From an uncultured Fusibacter sp. (GTDB lineage Bacteria > Bacillota > Clostridia > Peptostreptococcales > Acidaminobacteraceae), in NCBI GenBank assembly GCA_937958285.1, contig CALFXQ010000326.1, positions 1 to 7,142 on the forward strand: DNA of 7,142 bases, written 5' to 3'. The position numbers and the translations under genes were made by a program. Position 1 is the stretch's first letter. Each line of letters opens with the position of its first letter. A model generated the notes under the pieces. The model had not been told where the DNA came from. It saw only the letters and a program-made list of their open reading frames with translations, and ran no database searches. Positions 1-4,821 of this stretch are shown here, piece after piece.

Positions 1-2
1 AT

Positions 3-1160
3 ACCCATGCGCCTCAGTATTTAAGCACGCGCGAAGGAGAAGTGCTTCCGGTGTTGCACTGTGTAGAAGGCACAGAGGGTTGGGAACTCAACGGTGATAT
101 CGAAAAGGCGCTCTCGGCTGGCAATCACTTACGTCTTAAAAAAGGCGCTTTTGGTTTAGATAGCCAAGGCGTTTCACGCATACAAGAAACCTATGGCAAT
201 CACTTCGACGAGATTCACGTATGTGGACTGGTATCGAATATGTGTGTGATATCGAATGTAGTGATTTTGCAGGCAAACTATCCTGAGGCGACCATGATTG
301 TAGATGCCGATGCTACGGCTTCTTTTGACCCCGAAATTAATCAGGCAGCGCTCAAGGTAATGTCTGGATTACAAGCTAAGGTCGTGCCAAGTCAAAAGTC
401 GAAGCTTACTCAGTTATCGGGAACAGCTCTCAAAGATGAAATGATTCTTTGGGTAAAAGCCTTCTTTGAAAAAACGGGCGCTAAGGGTGCAGTTGTAGGC
501 ATTTCAGGCGGAAAGGACTCAACTGTTGTAGCGAGTATCCTAAAAGAAGCCTTGGGTTCAGAACGCGTATTTGGTGTATTAATGCCCAATACTAAACAAA
601 GTGATATCCACGACTCCCACGAAATTGTATCGTATCTTAAGATTCCACATACAGTTGTCGACATAGGCGTTGCATATCGCCCATTACTAGAAGAAGTATC
701 GCGTGCCATTGACACAACTGTCGATCAACTAAATTCAGTGGCCACAATTAATGCAGCGCCACGCCTTCGCATGACCACCCTTTACGCCATAGCTGCTGAG
801 CTCGAATATATGGTAGCTGGAACGGGAAATCGCTCTGAAGGTTTTGTAGGTTATTTTACAAAGTGGGGCGATGGTGCCCACGATTTTAACATGCTCGCCC
901 ATCTAACCACTGAGCAGGTGATTTCTGTAGGGCATGCGCTCGGTTTGCCAAAACACCTTGTAGAAAAAGCACCTACAGATGGCCTAAGTGGATTAACTGA
1001 CGAGGTGAATCTAGGGGTCACATATAAACAAGTGAATACTTTCATCGACAAAGGCACCTGCGGCGATGCACAAGCGGATCAGATTATTCTGCATAAGCAT
1101 CGATCGAGTGTGCACAAACGAGAGGGTATACCACAATTTTATCCTAGCGATTTGCTGTAA
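3..1160 (+). CDS. nadE: Isochorismatase/nicotinamidase-like hydrolase fused to NAD synthetase (5' end missing)
   Basis: The gene enters from upstream; the reading frame is open from position 3, giving 385 visible residues. Residues 1-126 are the C-terminal part of a cysteine hydrolase of the isochorismatase/PncA superfamily. His2 (in T-H-A-P) and His19 (in PVLHC) fit the metal-ligand positions, Lys46/47 fits the catalytic lysine, and Cys81 in GLVSNMCVISN is the nucleophile. The window's first two bases (AT) fit the Asp of a D-x-H metal motif. A short polar linker (about 127-137) leads to a complete ammonia-dependent NAD synthetase domain (about 138-385) with the ATP P-loop SGGKDS (168-173), RLRMTTLYA, GTGNRSE (273-279), GYFTKWGD and PTDGLSGLTDE. 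NadE converts nicotinate adenine dinucleotide to NAD using ATP and ammonia in the cytoplasm. Nicotinamide as substrate of the first domain is inferred from the fusion and the superfamily; another amide is possible. The NadE call is very secure and the fusion is direct: one frame with no stop. Confidence 0.93.
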   Translation, partial: THAPQYLSTREGEVLPVLHCVEGTEGWELNGDIEKALSAGNHLRLKKGAFGLDSQGVSRIQETYGNHFDEIHVCGLVSNMCVISNVVILQANYPEATMIVDADATASFDPEINQAALKVMSGLQAKVVPSQKSKLTQLSGTALKDEMILWVKAFFEKTGAKGAVVGISGGKDSTVVASILKEALGSERVFGVLMPNTKQSDIHDSHEIVSYLKIPHTVVDIGVAYRPLLEEVSRAIDTTVDQLNSVATINAAPRLRMTTLYAIAAELEYMVAGTGNRSEGFVGYFTKWGDGAHDFNMLAHLTTEQVISVGHALGLPKHLVEKAPTDGLSGLTDEVNLGVTYKQVNTFIDKGTCGDAQADQIILHKHRSSVHKREGIPQFYPSDLL

Positions 1161-1177
1161 AAGTACAAATAGTGTCC

Positions 1178-1200
1178 GCCTAAAACAGGCAAACGTTTTT
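1178..1200 (+). terminator. Weak candidate terminator after the NadE fusion
   Basis: A short GCCT/AGGC stem with a five-base loop (AAAAC) is followed after four bases by TTTTT. The stem is only 4 bp, so this is a poor intrinsic terminator. It is the only candidate between the stop codon at 1160 and the next promoter at 1224. Confidence 0.25.
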
Positions 1201-1223
1201 CTCGGAATTTTCAGATAATTCGG

Positions 1224-1252
1224 TTGACGCACTGCAACTAGCCATCTATAAT
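1224..1252 (+). promoter_or_regulatory. Sigma-A promoter for the 59-aa ORF
   Basis: TTGACG (1224-1229), a 17-base spacer, and TATAAT (1247-1252) give a near-perfect housekeeping promoter. Transcription should begin near 1259, leaving a leader of about 24 bases before the ATG at 1283. It is the closest match to consensus in the window, which argues that the small ORF downstream is really expressed. Confidence 0.85.
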
Positions 1253-1282
1253 AAGGTTAATTAATTTTATTAGGAGGCTTTT

Positions 1283-1462
1283 ATGACACCGCAGAATCCA
1301 ACCAATATCCCTACGGGAAAAGGGCCATTAGCCCAAGCAGACCCAGAAGCATTTAAAGCACTTGCACGCTTAATCGCGTACGAAGATATCCATGCAAGTT
1401 TTGGCAATTTCTTTGGCGCTAGCGATGAAGAGTTACATTTTAACAACGGCATCGACTTATAA
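1283..1462 (+). CDS. Small hypothetical protein, 59 aa
   Basis: I do not recognise this protein. It begins MTPQNPTNIPTGKGPLAQAD and ends in HFNNGIDL. A Pro/Asn/Gly-rich, probably flexible N-terminus (about residues 1-20) precedes a likely helix (about 21-36, PEAFKALARLIAYED) and a Phe/Gly-containing acidic tail. It has no signal peptide, membrane segment, cysteine or DNA-binding motif, so it is probably a cytosolic soluble protein. Support for a real gene comes from context: AGGAGG (1272-1277) five bases before the ATG, a near-consensus promoter just upstream, and a large hairpin beginning nine bases after the stop. It is a single-gene transcription unit converging on the flavoprotein gene. 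A translated regulatory RNA is an alternative. Confidence 0.68.
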   Translation: MTPQNPTNIPTGKGPLAQADPEAFKALARLIAYEDIHASFGNFFGASDEELHFNNGIDL

Positions 1463-1470
1463 CAAAATAA

Positions 1471-1587
1471 TTGCAAGAAAAACCCGCCAATGGAAAAGAT
1501 GCCTCTTTAGTAGATTTCTAATATCGATGATTAGAAGGTCTACGAAGGAGGCATCATTCACCCTTGGTGGGTTTTAGTTTTTTGCAA
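1471..1587. terminator. Nested inverted repeat, probable bidirectional terminator
   Basis: The outer arms are 1479-1490 (AAAACCCGCCAA) and 1564-1575 (TTGGTGGGTTTT), 12 pairs with one G-U. After small bulges the pairing resumes as TTGCAA (1471-1476) with TTGCAA (1582-1587). Inside sits a second long hairpin: 1498-1508 with 1545-1555 (11 bp starting GATGCCTC/GAGGCATC), then GTAGA/TCTAC (1510-1514, 1539-1543), then TTCTAAT/ATTAGAA (1516-1522, 1530-1536) around a 7-base loop. T-rich runs follow the outer stem on both strands (1578-1583 on plus; complement of 1478-1482 on minus), as expected between convergent genes. It overlaps the stop codon of the minus-strand flavoprotein. It is far larger than an ordinary terminator, so a structured RNA or a small inserted element is also possible. 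Confidence 0.7.
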
Positions 1588-3013
1588 GATATTGTCCCAT
1601 CATCACACCCATGGCAGAGGCCATCATAAGCCCTCGCGTCCATCCGCTTGAATCCCCTAAGCAGTAGAGTCCAGCGATAGAACTCTCTAGCTGTGGATTG
1701 AGCAAGATGCGATTGCTATAGAATTTAACCTCTGGACCATATAACAATGTCTCAGGGCTAGCAAAACCGGGAACAACTGTATCGAGTGCTTCAATAAAGT
1801 TGAGAATATTCGTCATGGGCCGGTAGGGAATTGCCGAGGTTAAATCACCGGGCACAGCATCCTTTAAGGTGGGCACAACATTGGACTGTTCAAGTTCTTT
1901 TGGCCAAGTGCGCTTGCCGCTAAGTATATCGCCGTAGCGCTGAACGATGATGTTTCCGCCGCCGAGCATATTGACGAGCTCAGAAACCTTAACCCCATAT
2001 GCAATGGGTTGATTAAAGGGAGAGCTGAAATTGTGTGAGCTAAGAATAGCCAAGTTTGTGTTGTTGGACTTTCGGTCTTTATAAGAATGACCATTTACGA
2101 CAGCAAGATCATTGTCGTAGTTTTCTTGGCTCACAAAGCCCCCTGGGTTCTGACAGAAGGTGCGCACCTTGTCTTTAAACGGCGCCACATATCCAATCAA
2201 TTTTGATTCGTACAGAACATTGTTGACAGTTTCCATAATTTCGTTGCGCACTTCAACGCGAACGCCGATGTCGACTGTGCCTGCAACATGGTGAATATCG
2301 TGCTTTGAGCACATGCTCTTTAGCCAATCGCTGCCTTTTCGACCAGCGCCTATCACCACCCGAGGTGCATAGAATTCAAGTGCTTCTTGAGTTTTTAAAT
2401 GTGTGGCACTGACACCAGTAATAGCGCGAGCTGGTCCCTCAGCGAGTATGAGATCTTCTACTCTGGTGTGAAAGTGAATATCTATCCCACCATCGATCAA
2501 CGCTTGTTGAATCTTTCCGTAAATATCTTGGGCTTTTTCGGTGCCCAAATGTCTGATGGGGCAGTCTACAAGTTTTAGACCTGCTTTTATGGCATCTTTT
2601 CGAATGGACTTTACAGCCTCCGGTGCCTCGACTCCCTCGACATGCGGATCCGCGCCGTATTCTAGATAAATGCGATCGGTGTAATCGATGTAGTTCTGGG
2701 CCACAAGGTGTCCGATCAGTTCTGGAAAATCGCCGCCTACTTCTGTGCTCAATGAAAGCTTGCCGTCTGAGAAGGCTCCAGCACCAGAAAATCCAGTAGT
2801 GATATGACAGTATGGTTTGCAGTGCACACATACTTTTGTCTTCTCTTTAGGGCAGTGGCGCTTTTGAATAGGGCTTCCCTTTTCAATGAGTGCAATTTTT
2901 TTACTTGTCTTGTTTCTCAAGAGTTCAAGGGCAGTAAAAATACCTGCAGGACCAGCGCCGACAATAACCACATCGTAGTTGTATGACGTAGCGCTTTTGT
3001 TTGAATCGCTCAT
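1574..3013 (-). CDS. NAD(P)/FAD-dependent dehydrogenase, COG2509 type
   Basis: The 479-aa flavoprotein starts with a Rossmann FAD-binding motif VVIVGAGPAG (residues 15-24), followed by a long beta strand ending in IEKG (about 40-46). A cysteine cluster, C54-x7-C62-x2-C65-x3-C69, precedes GFSGAGAFSDGKLSLSTEVGG (74-94). A second glycine-rich segment VIGAGRKGSDWL lies near 220-231, and the C-terminal FAD motif YCLGDSSGWTRGLMMASAMG lies near 450-469. This order matches the uncharacterised 'FAD-dependent dehydrogenase' family; the length is usual and the protein complete. The reaction and substrate are unknown; the cysteines could hold an Fe-S cluster or zinc (inference). No membrane segment is visible, so it is probably cytoplasmic. 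The ATG is supported by AAAGGAG (3020-3026, minus) six bases upstream. It is monocistronic, apparently under a guanine riboswitch, and its stop codon lies inside the downstream terminator repeat. Confidence 0.9.
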   Translation of the reverse strand: MSDSNKSATSYNYDVVIVGAGPAGIFTALELLRNKTSKKIALIEKGSPIQKRHCPKEKTKVCVHCKPYCHITTGFSGAGAFSDGKLSLSTEVGGDFPELIGHLVAQNYIDYTDRIYLEYGADPHVEGVEAPEAVKSIRKDAIKAGLKLVDCPIRHLGTEKAQDIYGKIQQALIDGGIDIHFHTRVEDLILAEGPARAITGVSATHLKTQEALEFYAPRVVIGAGRKGSDWLKSMCSKHDIHHVAGTVDIGVRVEVRNEIMETVNNVLYESKLIGYVAPFKDKVRTFCQNPGGFVSQENYDNDLAVVNGHSYKDRKSNNTNLAILSSHNFSSPFNQPIAYGVKVSELVNMLGGGNIIVQRYGDILSGKRTWPKELEQSNVVPTLKDAVPGDLTSAIPYRPMTNILNFIEALDTVVPGFASPETLLYGPEVKFYSNRILLNPQLESSIAGLYCLGDSSGWTRGLMMASAMGVMMGQYLAKN

Positions 3014-3019
3014 AGTCTA

Positions 3020-3026
3020 CTCCTTT
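3020..3026 (-). promoter_or_regulatory. Ribosome binding site next to the riboswitch
   Basis: AAAGGAG on the minus strand lies six bases before the ATG of the FAD dehydrogenase and only five bases after the 3' end of aptamer stem P1. The base of P1 therefore touches the edge of the ribosome footprint. There is no room for an intrinsic terminator, so this site is the likely point of control. Confidence 0.75.
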
Positions 3027-3031
3027 AATGG

Positions 3032-3098
3032 GCTTATAGTCCGCAAATTACGGTTTGCAGGTAGAAACTTTCAGACCAATCTCTGAATTTATATAAGC
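3032..3098 (-). promoter_or_regulatory. Purine riboswitch aptamer, guanine class
   Basis: Read on the minus strand, the leader folds into the purine three-way junction. P1 is GCUUAUA (3092-3098) with UAUAAGC (3032-3038), 7 perfect pairs. J1/2 is UAA. P2 is UUCAGA/UCUGAA (3082-3087, 3070-3075) with loop GAUUGG. J2/3 is the hallmark GUUUCUACC (3060-3068). P3 is 3054-3060 with 3041-3047 (7 pairs, one U-G) with loop CCGUAA. J3/1 is GACUAU. The specificity base equivalent to xpt C74 is C (3039), which predicts guanine or hypoxanthine rather than adenine; the U51 equivalent is U (3063), as in guanine rather than 2'-deoxyguanosine sensors. The L2 GG and L3 CC needed for the kissing-loop contact are present, though both loops are one base shorter than in xpt. 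It lies in the 5' leader of the FAD dehydrogenase gene. Confidence 0.93.
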
Positions 3099-3128
3099 GA
3101 TAGATGTTCTTTCGTTACTCCGAGATAG

Positions 3129-3157
3129 ATTATAATGAAAAAAGCACTTAAAATCAA
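3129..3157 (-). promoter_or_regulatory. Promoter of the riboswitch-FAD dehydrogenase transcript
   Basis: On the minus strand, TTGATT (3152-3157), a 17-base spacer and a perfect TATAAT (3129-3134) form a good sigma-A promoter. The predicted start near 3122 leaves about 24 bases before the aptamer and a leader of about 109 bases. Spacing and orientation agree with the riboswitch call. Confidence 0.8.
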
Positions 3158-3238
3158 TACACTTTCTCGATTTAGTTTTTTAATGTTCACAAATAAGCGA
3201 AAAATATGCGGTTATACTAGTTTTTGGCTTTCCGTTTA

Positions 3239-3250
3239 GCGAACGTTCGC
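3239..3250. promoter_or_regulatory. Perfect 12-bp palindrome, possible operator
   Basis: GCGAACGTTCGC is perfectly self-complementary and lies in an otherwise AT-rich intergenic region, between the minus-strand riboswitch promoter and the plus-strand promoter of the membrane-protein gene. No T-tract follows, so it is not a terminator. It could be a dimeric repressor site; no regulator is identifiable. Confidence 0.35.
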
Positions 3251-3344
3251 ACCTGATTAAAATTTTGCACTGTTGACATTTTATCAAATTGCTTGAAAGA
3301 TTGTCTTGTAGGGTATACATGCGATGTTATGCAAATGGTTTTTA

Positions 3345-3353
3345 TGGTATAAT
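3345..3353 (+). promoter_or_regulatory. Extended -10 promoter for the envelope gene pair
   Basis: TATAAT (3348-3353) is preceded by TGG, inside TATGGTATAAT, a classic Gram-positive extended -10. No good -35 stands 17 bases upstream, which is acceptable for extended -10 promoters. The start near 3360 leaves a leader of about 48 bases to the ATG at 3408. A TTGACA at 3273-3278 has no matching -10 at normal spacing. Confidence 0.65.
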
Positions 3354-3407
3354 TGCTTGCTATGCTAACAAAAGAAGCAAGATGGCACCCAATTGGAGGA
3401 CTTTTCT

Positions 3408-3803
3408 ATGCAAAATATTCATTGCGACCTTTTATATACTGCAAAGATTAAAAGAAGATTCAATATGCCTAGACCCACGTTTACCCTTGGAGACTTTAAA
3501 TTGCGTTTTTCAGTTTTGGGTATACTCAGTGCAGTGATTGTAATGACGATTTTGTTTTCTATGCTATTTCATAGTTGGGCGATCATTGCCAATCAAAAGG
3601 CCGTGATAGAATCTTATCAAGAGCAGTTAAAATCGCAGTCATTGGCAAACTTAAAAGTAAACGGCGCTTTAGAGCAGAGAACAAGGGAATTGGCCCTGAT
3701 GCGTCATGAGTTTGATACCTTTAAAATAAAAATGGATCAAACAATTGCCAGCCTCAGTGTGAAAGTAGATAATACCCTAAAAGACATTAGTAAGAAAAAA
3801 TAG
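3408..3803 (+). CDS. Bitopic membrane protein with extracytoplasmic coiled coil, 131 aa
   Basis: The start is the ATG at 3408, seven bases after GGAGGA (3395-3400); an in-frame TTG at 3393 lies within that site and is not used. The N-terminus is basic (KIKRR, about residues 13-17), followed by one hydrophobic segment (about 34-60, from FSVLGIL to HSWAIIA). A long charged, heptad-like helix (about 62-128) follows and ends in DISKKK. The positive-inside rule puts the N-terminus in the cytoplasm and the coiled coil outside. No enzymatic motif is visible. Size and topology resemble divisome proteins such as FtsL or DivIC, but no diagnostic residues support that, so I leave it as hypothetical. It lies 70 bases upstream of a wall hydrolase on the same strand with no clear intervening terminator, so the two are probably co-transcribed and may both act at the envelope. 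An internal ATG at 3464 is a weaker alternative start. Confidence 0.72.
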   Translation: MQNIHCDLLYTAKIKRRFNMPRPTFTLGDFKLRFSVLGILSAVIVMTILFSMLFHSWAIIANQKAVIESYQEQLKSQSLANLKVNGALEQRTRELALMRHEFDTFKIKMDQTIASLSVKVDNTLKDISKKK

Positions 3804-3873
3804 TTAGGGTGTGAACTTTGAGTGTAATCGTGCTATTTATGTTGTAAATGCATGAAAAAGAAAGGTGGTCACA

Positions 3874-4689
3874 ATGTTTAGATTAGCTAGTCTAATAGTC
3901 GTTGGGATTGCTATTGGCATTTTGATTTCCTTTGGAATTGTGAATCTTTTAGGGGTTGCAAGTACCCCGGCCTATCAAAGCGCTGAGGCGCTCACAGAGA
4001 ACGCAAAAGAAAACCGCATCCAGACAAACCTACTAGTGGGTACGGACTTCACGGCGCCTGATCATGGTAACTTTGCATTTATGGAGCAGTTTAAACTAAA
4101 AGAAGAGCACCTGTTGGTTCAACTGAGTCATATACAAGTTGTTTTTAGCAAGACAAAAGAGATTCGCGCTTTTAAAACGGCGGTAAGTTCGAGTACTTCT
4201 AGAGCGAGCAGCTTTCGCAAGTTCATGACACTTAATCTCAACATGCCTTCTGGAATCACCGTTGAACAATATAAAAAGGTATTGGGCAAGACAGGGTTAG
4301 ATCCCTTAATCGAGTCTGCCGTTCACGTTGAGAAAACTTTAGGTATCAATTCCCTTTATATACTCGCTCATGCTGCAGAAGAATCAAAATGGGGTACTTC
4401 GGAATTGGCGCGATTAAAAAATAACTTCTTTGGATACAATGCAGTAGATAGCGATCCTTCTAAAGCGAAACGCTACGCATCGCCAGATGCTTGTGTCAAG
4501 GCGGTGATGAAGGCGATTAAAAGGAGTTATTTGACAAAGGGTGGTAAGTATTACAATCGTCGTTACGGTTCGACTCTTGTGGGGATGAGCGCAAGGTATG
4601 CCTCAAATCCACAATGGGATGAAAATATTGCTCAGATTATGTATCAAATACATCGGGACATTCAGCGATTCGAAAGTAAATCCCCTTGA
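3874..4689 (+). CDS. Membrane-anchored glucosaminidase-domain wall hydrolase (GH73-like)
   Basis: The ATG at 3874 follows AGGTGG (3863-3868) by five bases; the upstream in-frame GTG at 3865 lies within that site. The 271-aa protein has an N-terminal hydrophobic segment (about residues 4-28) with no clear cleavage site, so it is a signal anchor. A stalk-like region (about 30-120) precedes the catalytic domain (about 125-265). The sequence YILAHAAEESKWGTSELA matches the glucosaminidase motif, with Glu170 of the ESKWG segment the probable general acid; NNFFGYNAVDSDP and the C-terminal RYASNPQW block resemble LytD-type N-acetylglucosaminidases. It should cut peptidoglycan glycan strands outside the membrane. 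No wall-binding repeats (SH3, LysM) are present; the anchor may hold it near the membrane, where it could trim nascent glycan. It is probably in an operon with the upstream coiled-coil membrane protein, and its stop overlaps a strong terminator. Confidence 0.87.
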   Translation: MFRLASLIVVGIAIGILISFGIVNLLGVASTPAYQSAEALTENAKENRIQTNLLVGTDFTAPDHGNFAFMEQFKLKEEHLLVQLSHIQVVFSKTKEIRAFKTAVSSSTSRASSFRKFMTLNLNMPSGITVEQYKKVLGKTGLDPLIESAVHVEKTLGINSLYILAHAAEESKWGTSELARLKNNFFGYNAVDSDPSKAKRYASPDACVKAVMKAIKRSYLTKGGKYYNRRYGSTLVGMSARYASNPQWDENIAQIMYQIHRDIQRFESKSP

Positions 4690-4726
4690 CTCTAAACCCT
4701 TTAAAGTAGATGGGTTTAGAGTTTTT
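4689..4726 (+). terminator. Strong intrinsic terminator after the glucosaminidase gene
   Basis: An 11-bp perfect stem, ACTCTAAACCC (4689-4699) with GGGTTTAGAGT (4712-4722), encloses a 12-base loop and runs into TTTTT (4722-4726). The stem begins at the last base of the TGA stop codon, so translation termination and hairpin formation are tightly packed. It isolates the downstream gene. Confidence 0.93.
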
Positions 4727-4756
4727 ATAATTGCTATGAGCACCTGGGATGTGTTC

Positions 4757-4785
4757 TTGTGTCGTTTTGTGTGAATCGCTATAAT
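4757..4785 (+). promoter_or_regulatory. Promoter for the U32 protein gene
   Basis: A perfect TATAAT (4780-4785) lies 17 bases after TTGTGT (4757-4762), a weak -35. The predicted start near 4792 leaves about 30 bases to the ATG at 4822. The preceding strong terminator makes a separate promoter necessary. Confidence 0.7.
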
Positions 4786-4821
4786 ACTGCTTAAAGACTT
4801 AGAGAATTATTGGAGGAGAAA

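Noticed and set aside
1392..1577. 61-aa plus-strand frame through the nested inverted repeat
   Set aside because: It overlaps the 59-aa ORF in another frame, lacks a ribosome binding site and reads through a hairpin; the translation looks random.
3032..3098. Adenine or 2'-deoxyguanosine riboswitch
   Set aside because: The specificity base in J3/1 is C, not U, which argues against adenine; J2/3 keeps canonical GUUUCUACC with U at the position changed in 2'-deoxyguanosine sensors.
3131..3136. Plus-strand TATAAT in the divergent region
   Set aside because: It overlaps the minus-strand -10, lacks a plus-strand -35 at normal spacing, and has no gene close downstream.
3239..3250. LexA (SOS) box
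   Set aside because: Bacillus-type LexA sites have GAAC and GTTC separated by four bases; here they are directly joined.
3362..3451. 29-codon ATG frame starting almost at the predicted transcription start
   Set aside because: It has no ribosome binding site and would have to be leaderless; it runs through the start of the 131-aa gene and shows no leader-peptide codon runs.
3289..3537. 82-aa open frame overlapping the membrane-protein gene
   Set aside because: It has no ribosome binding site, crosses the promoter at 3345-3353, is rich in Cys/Arg/Tyr with no plausible domain, and overlaps a better supported gene in another frame.
3393..4821. Earlier non-ATG starts (TTG 3393, GTG 3865, TTG 4810)
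   Set aside because: Each of these codons lies inside or at the edge of the Shine-Dalgarno sequence of a well-spaced downstream ATG (3408, 3874, 4822), so they cannot both serve.
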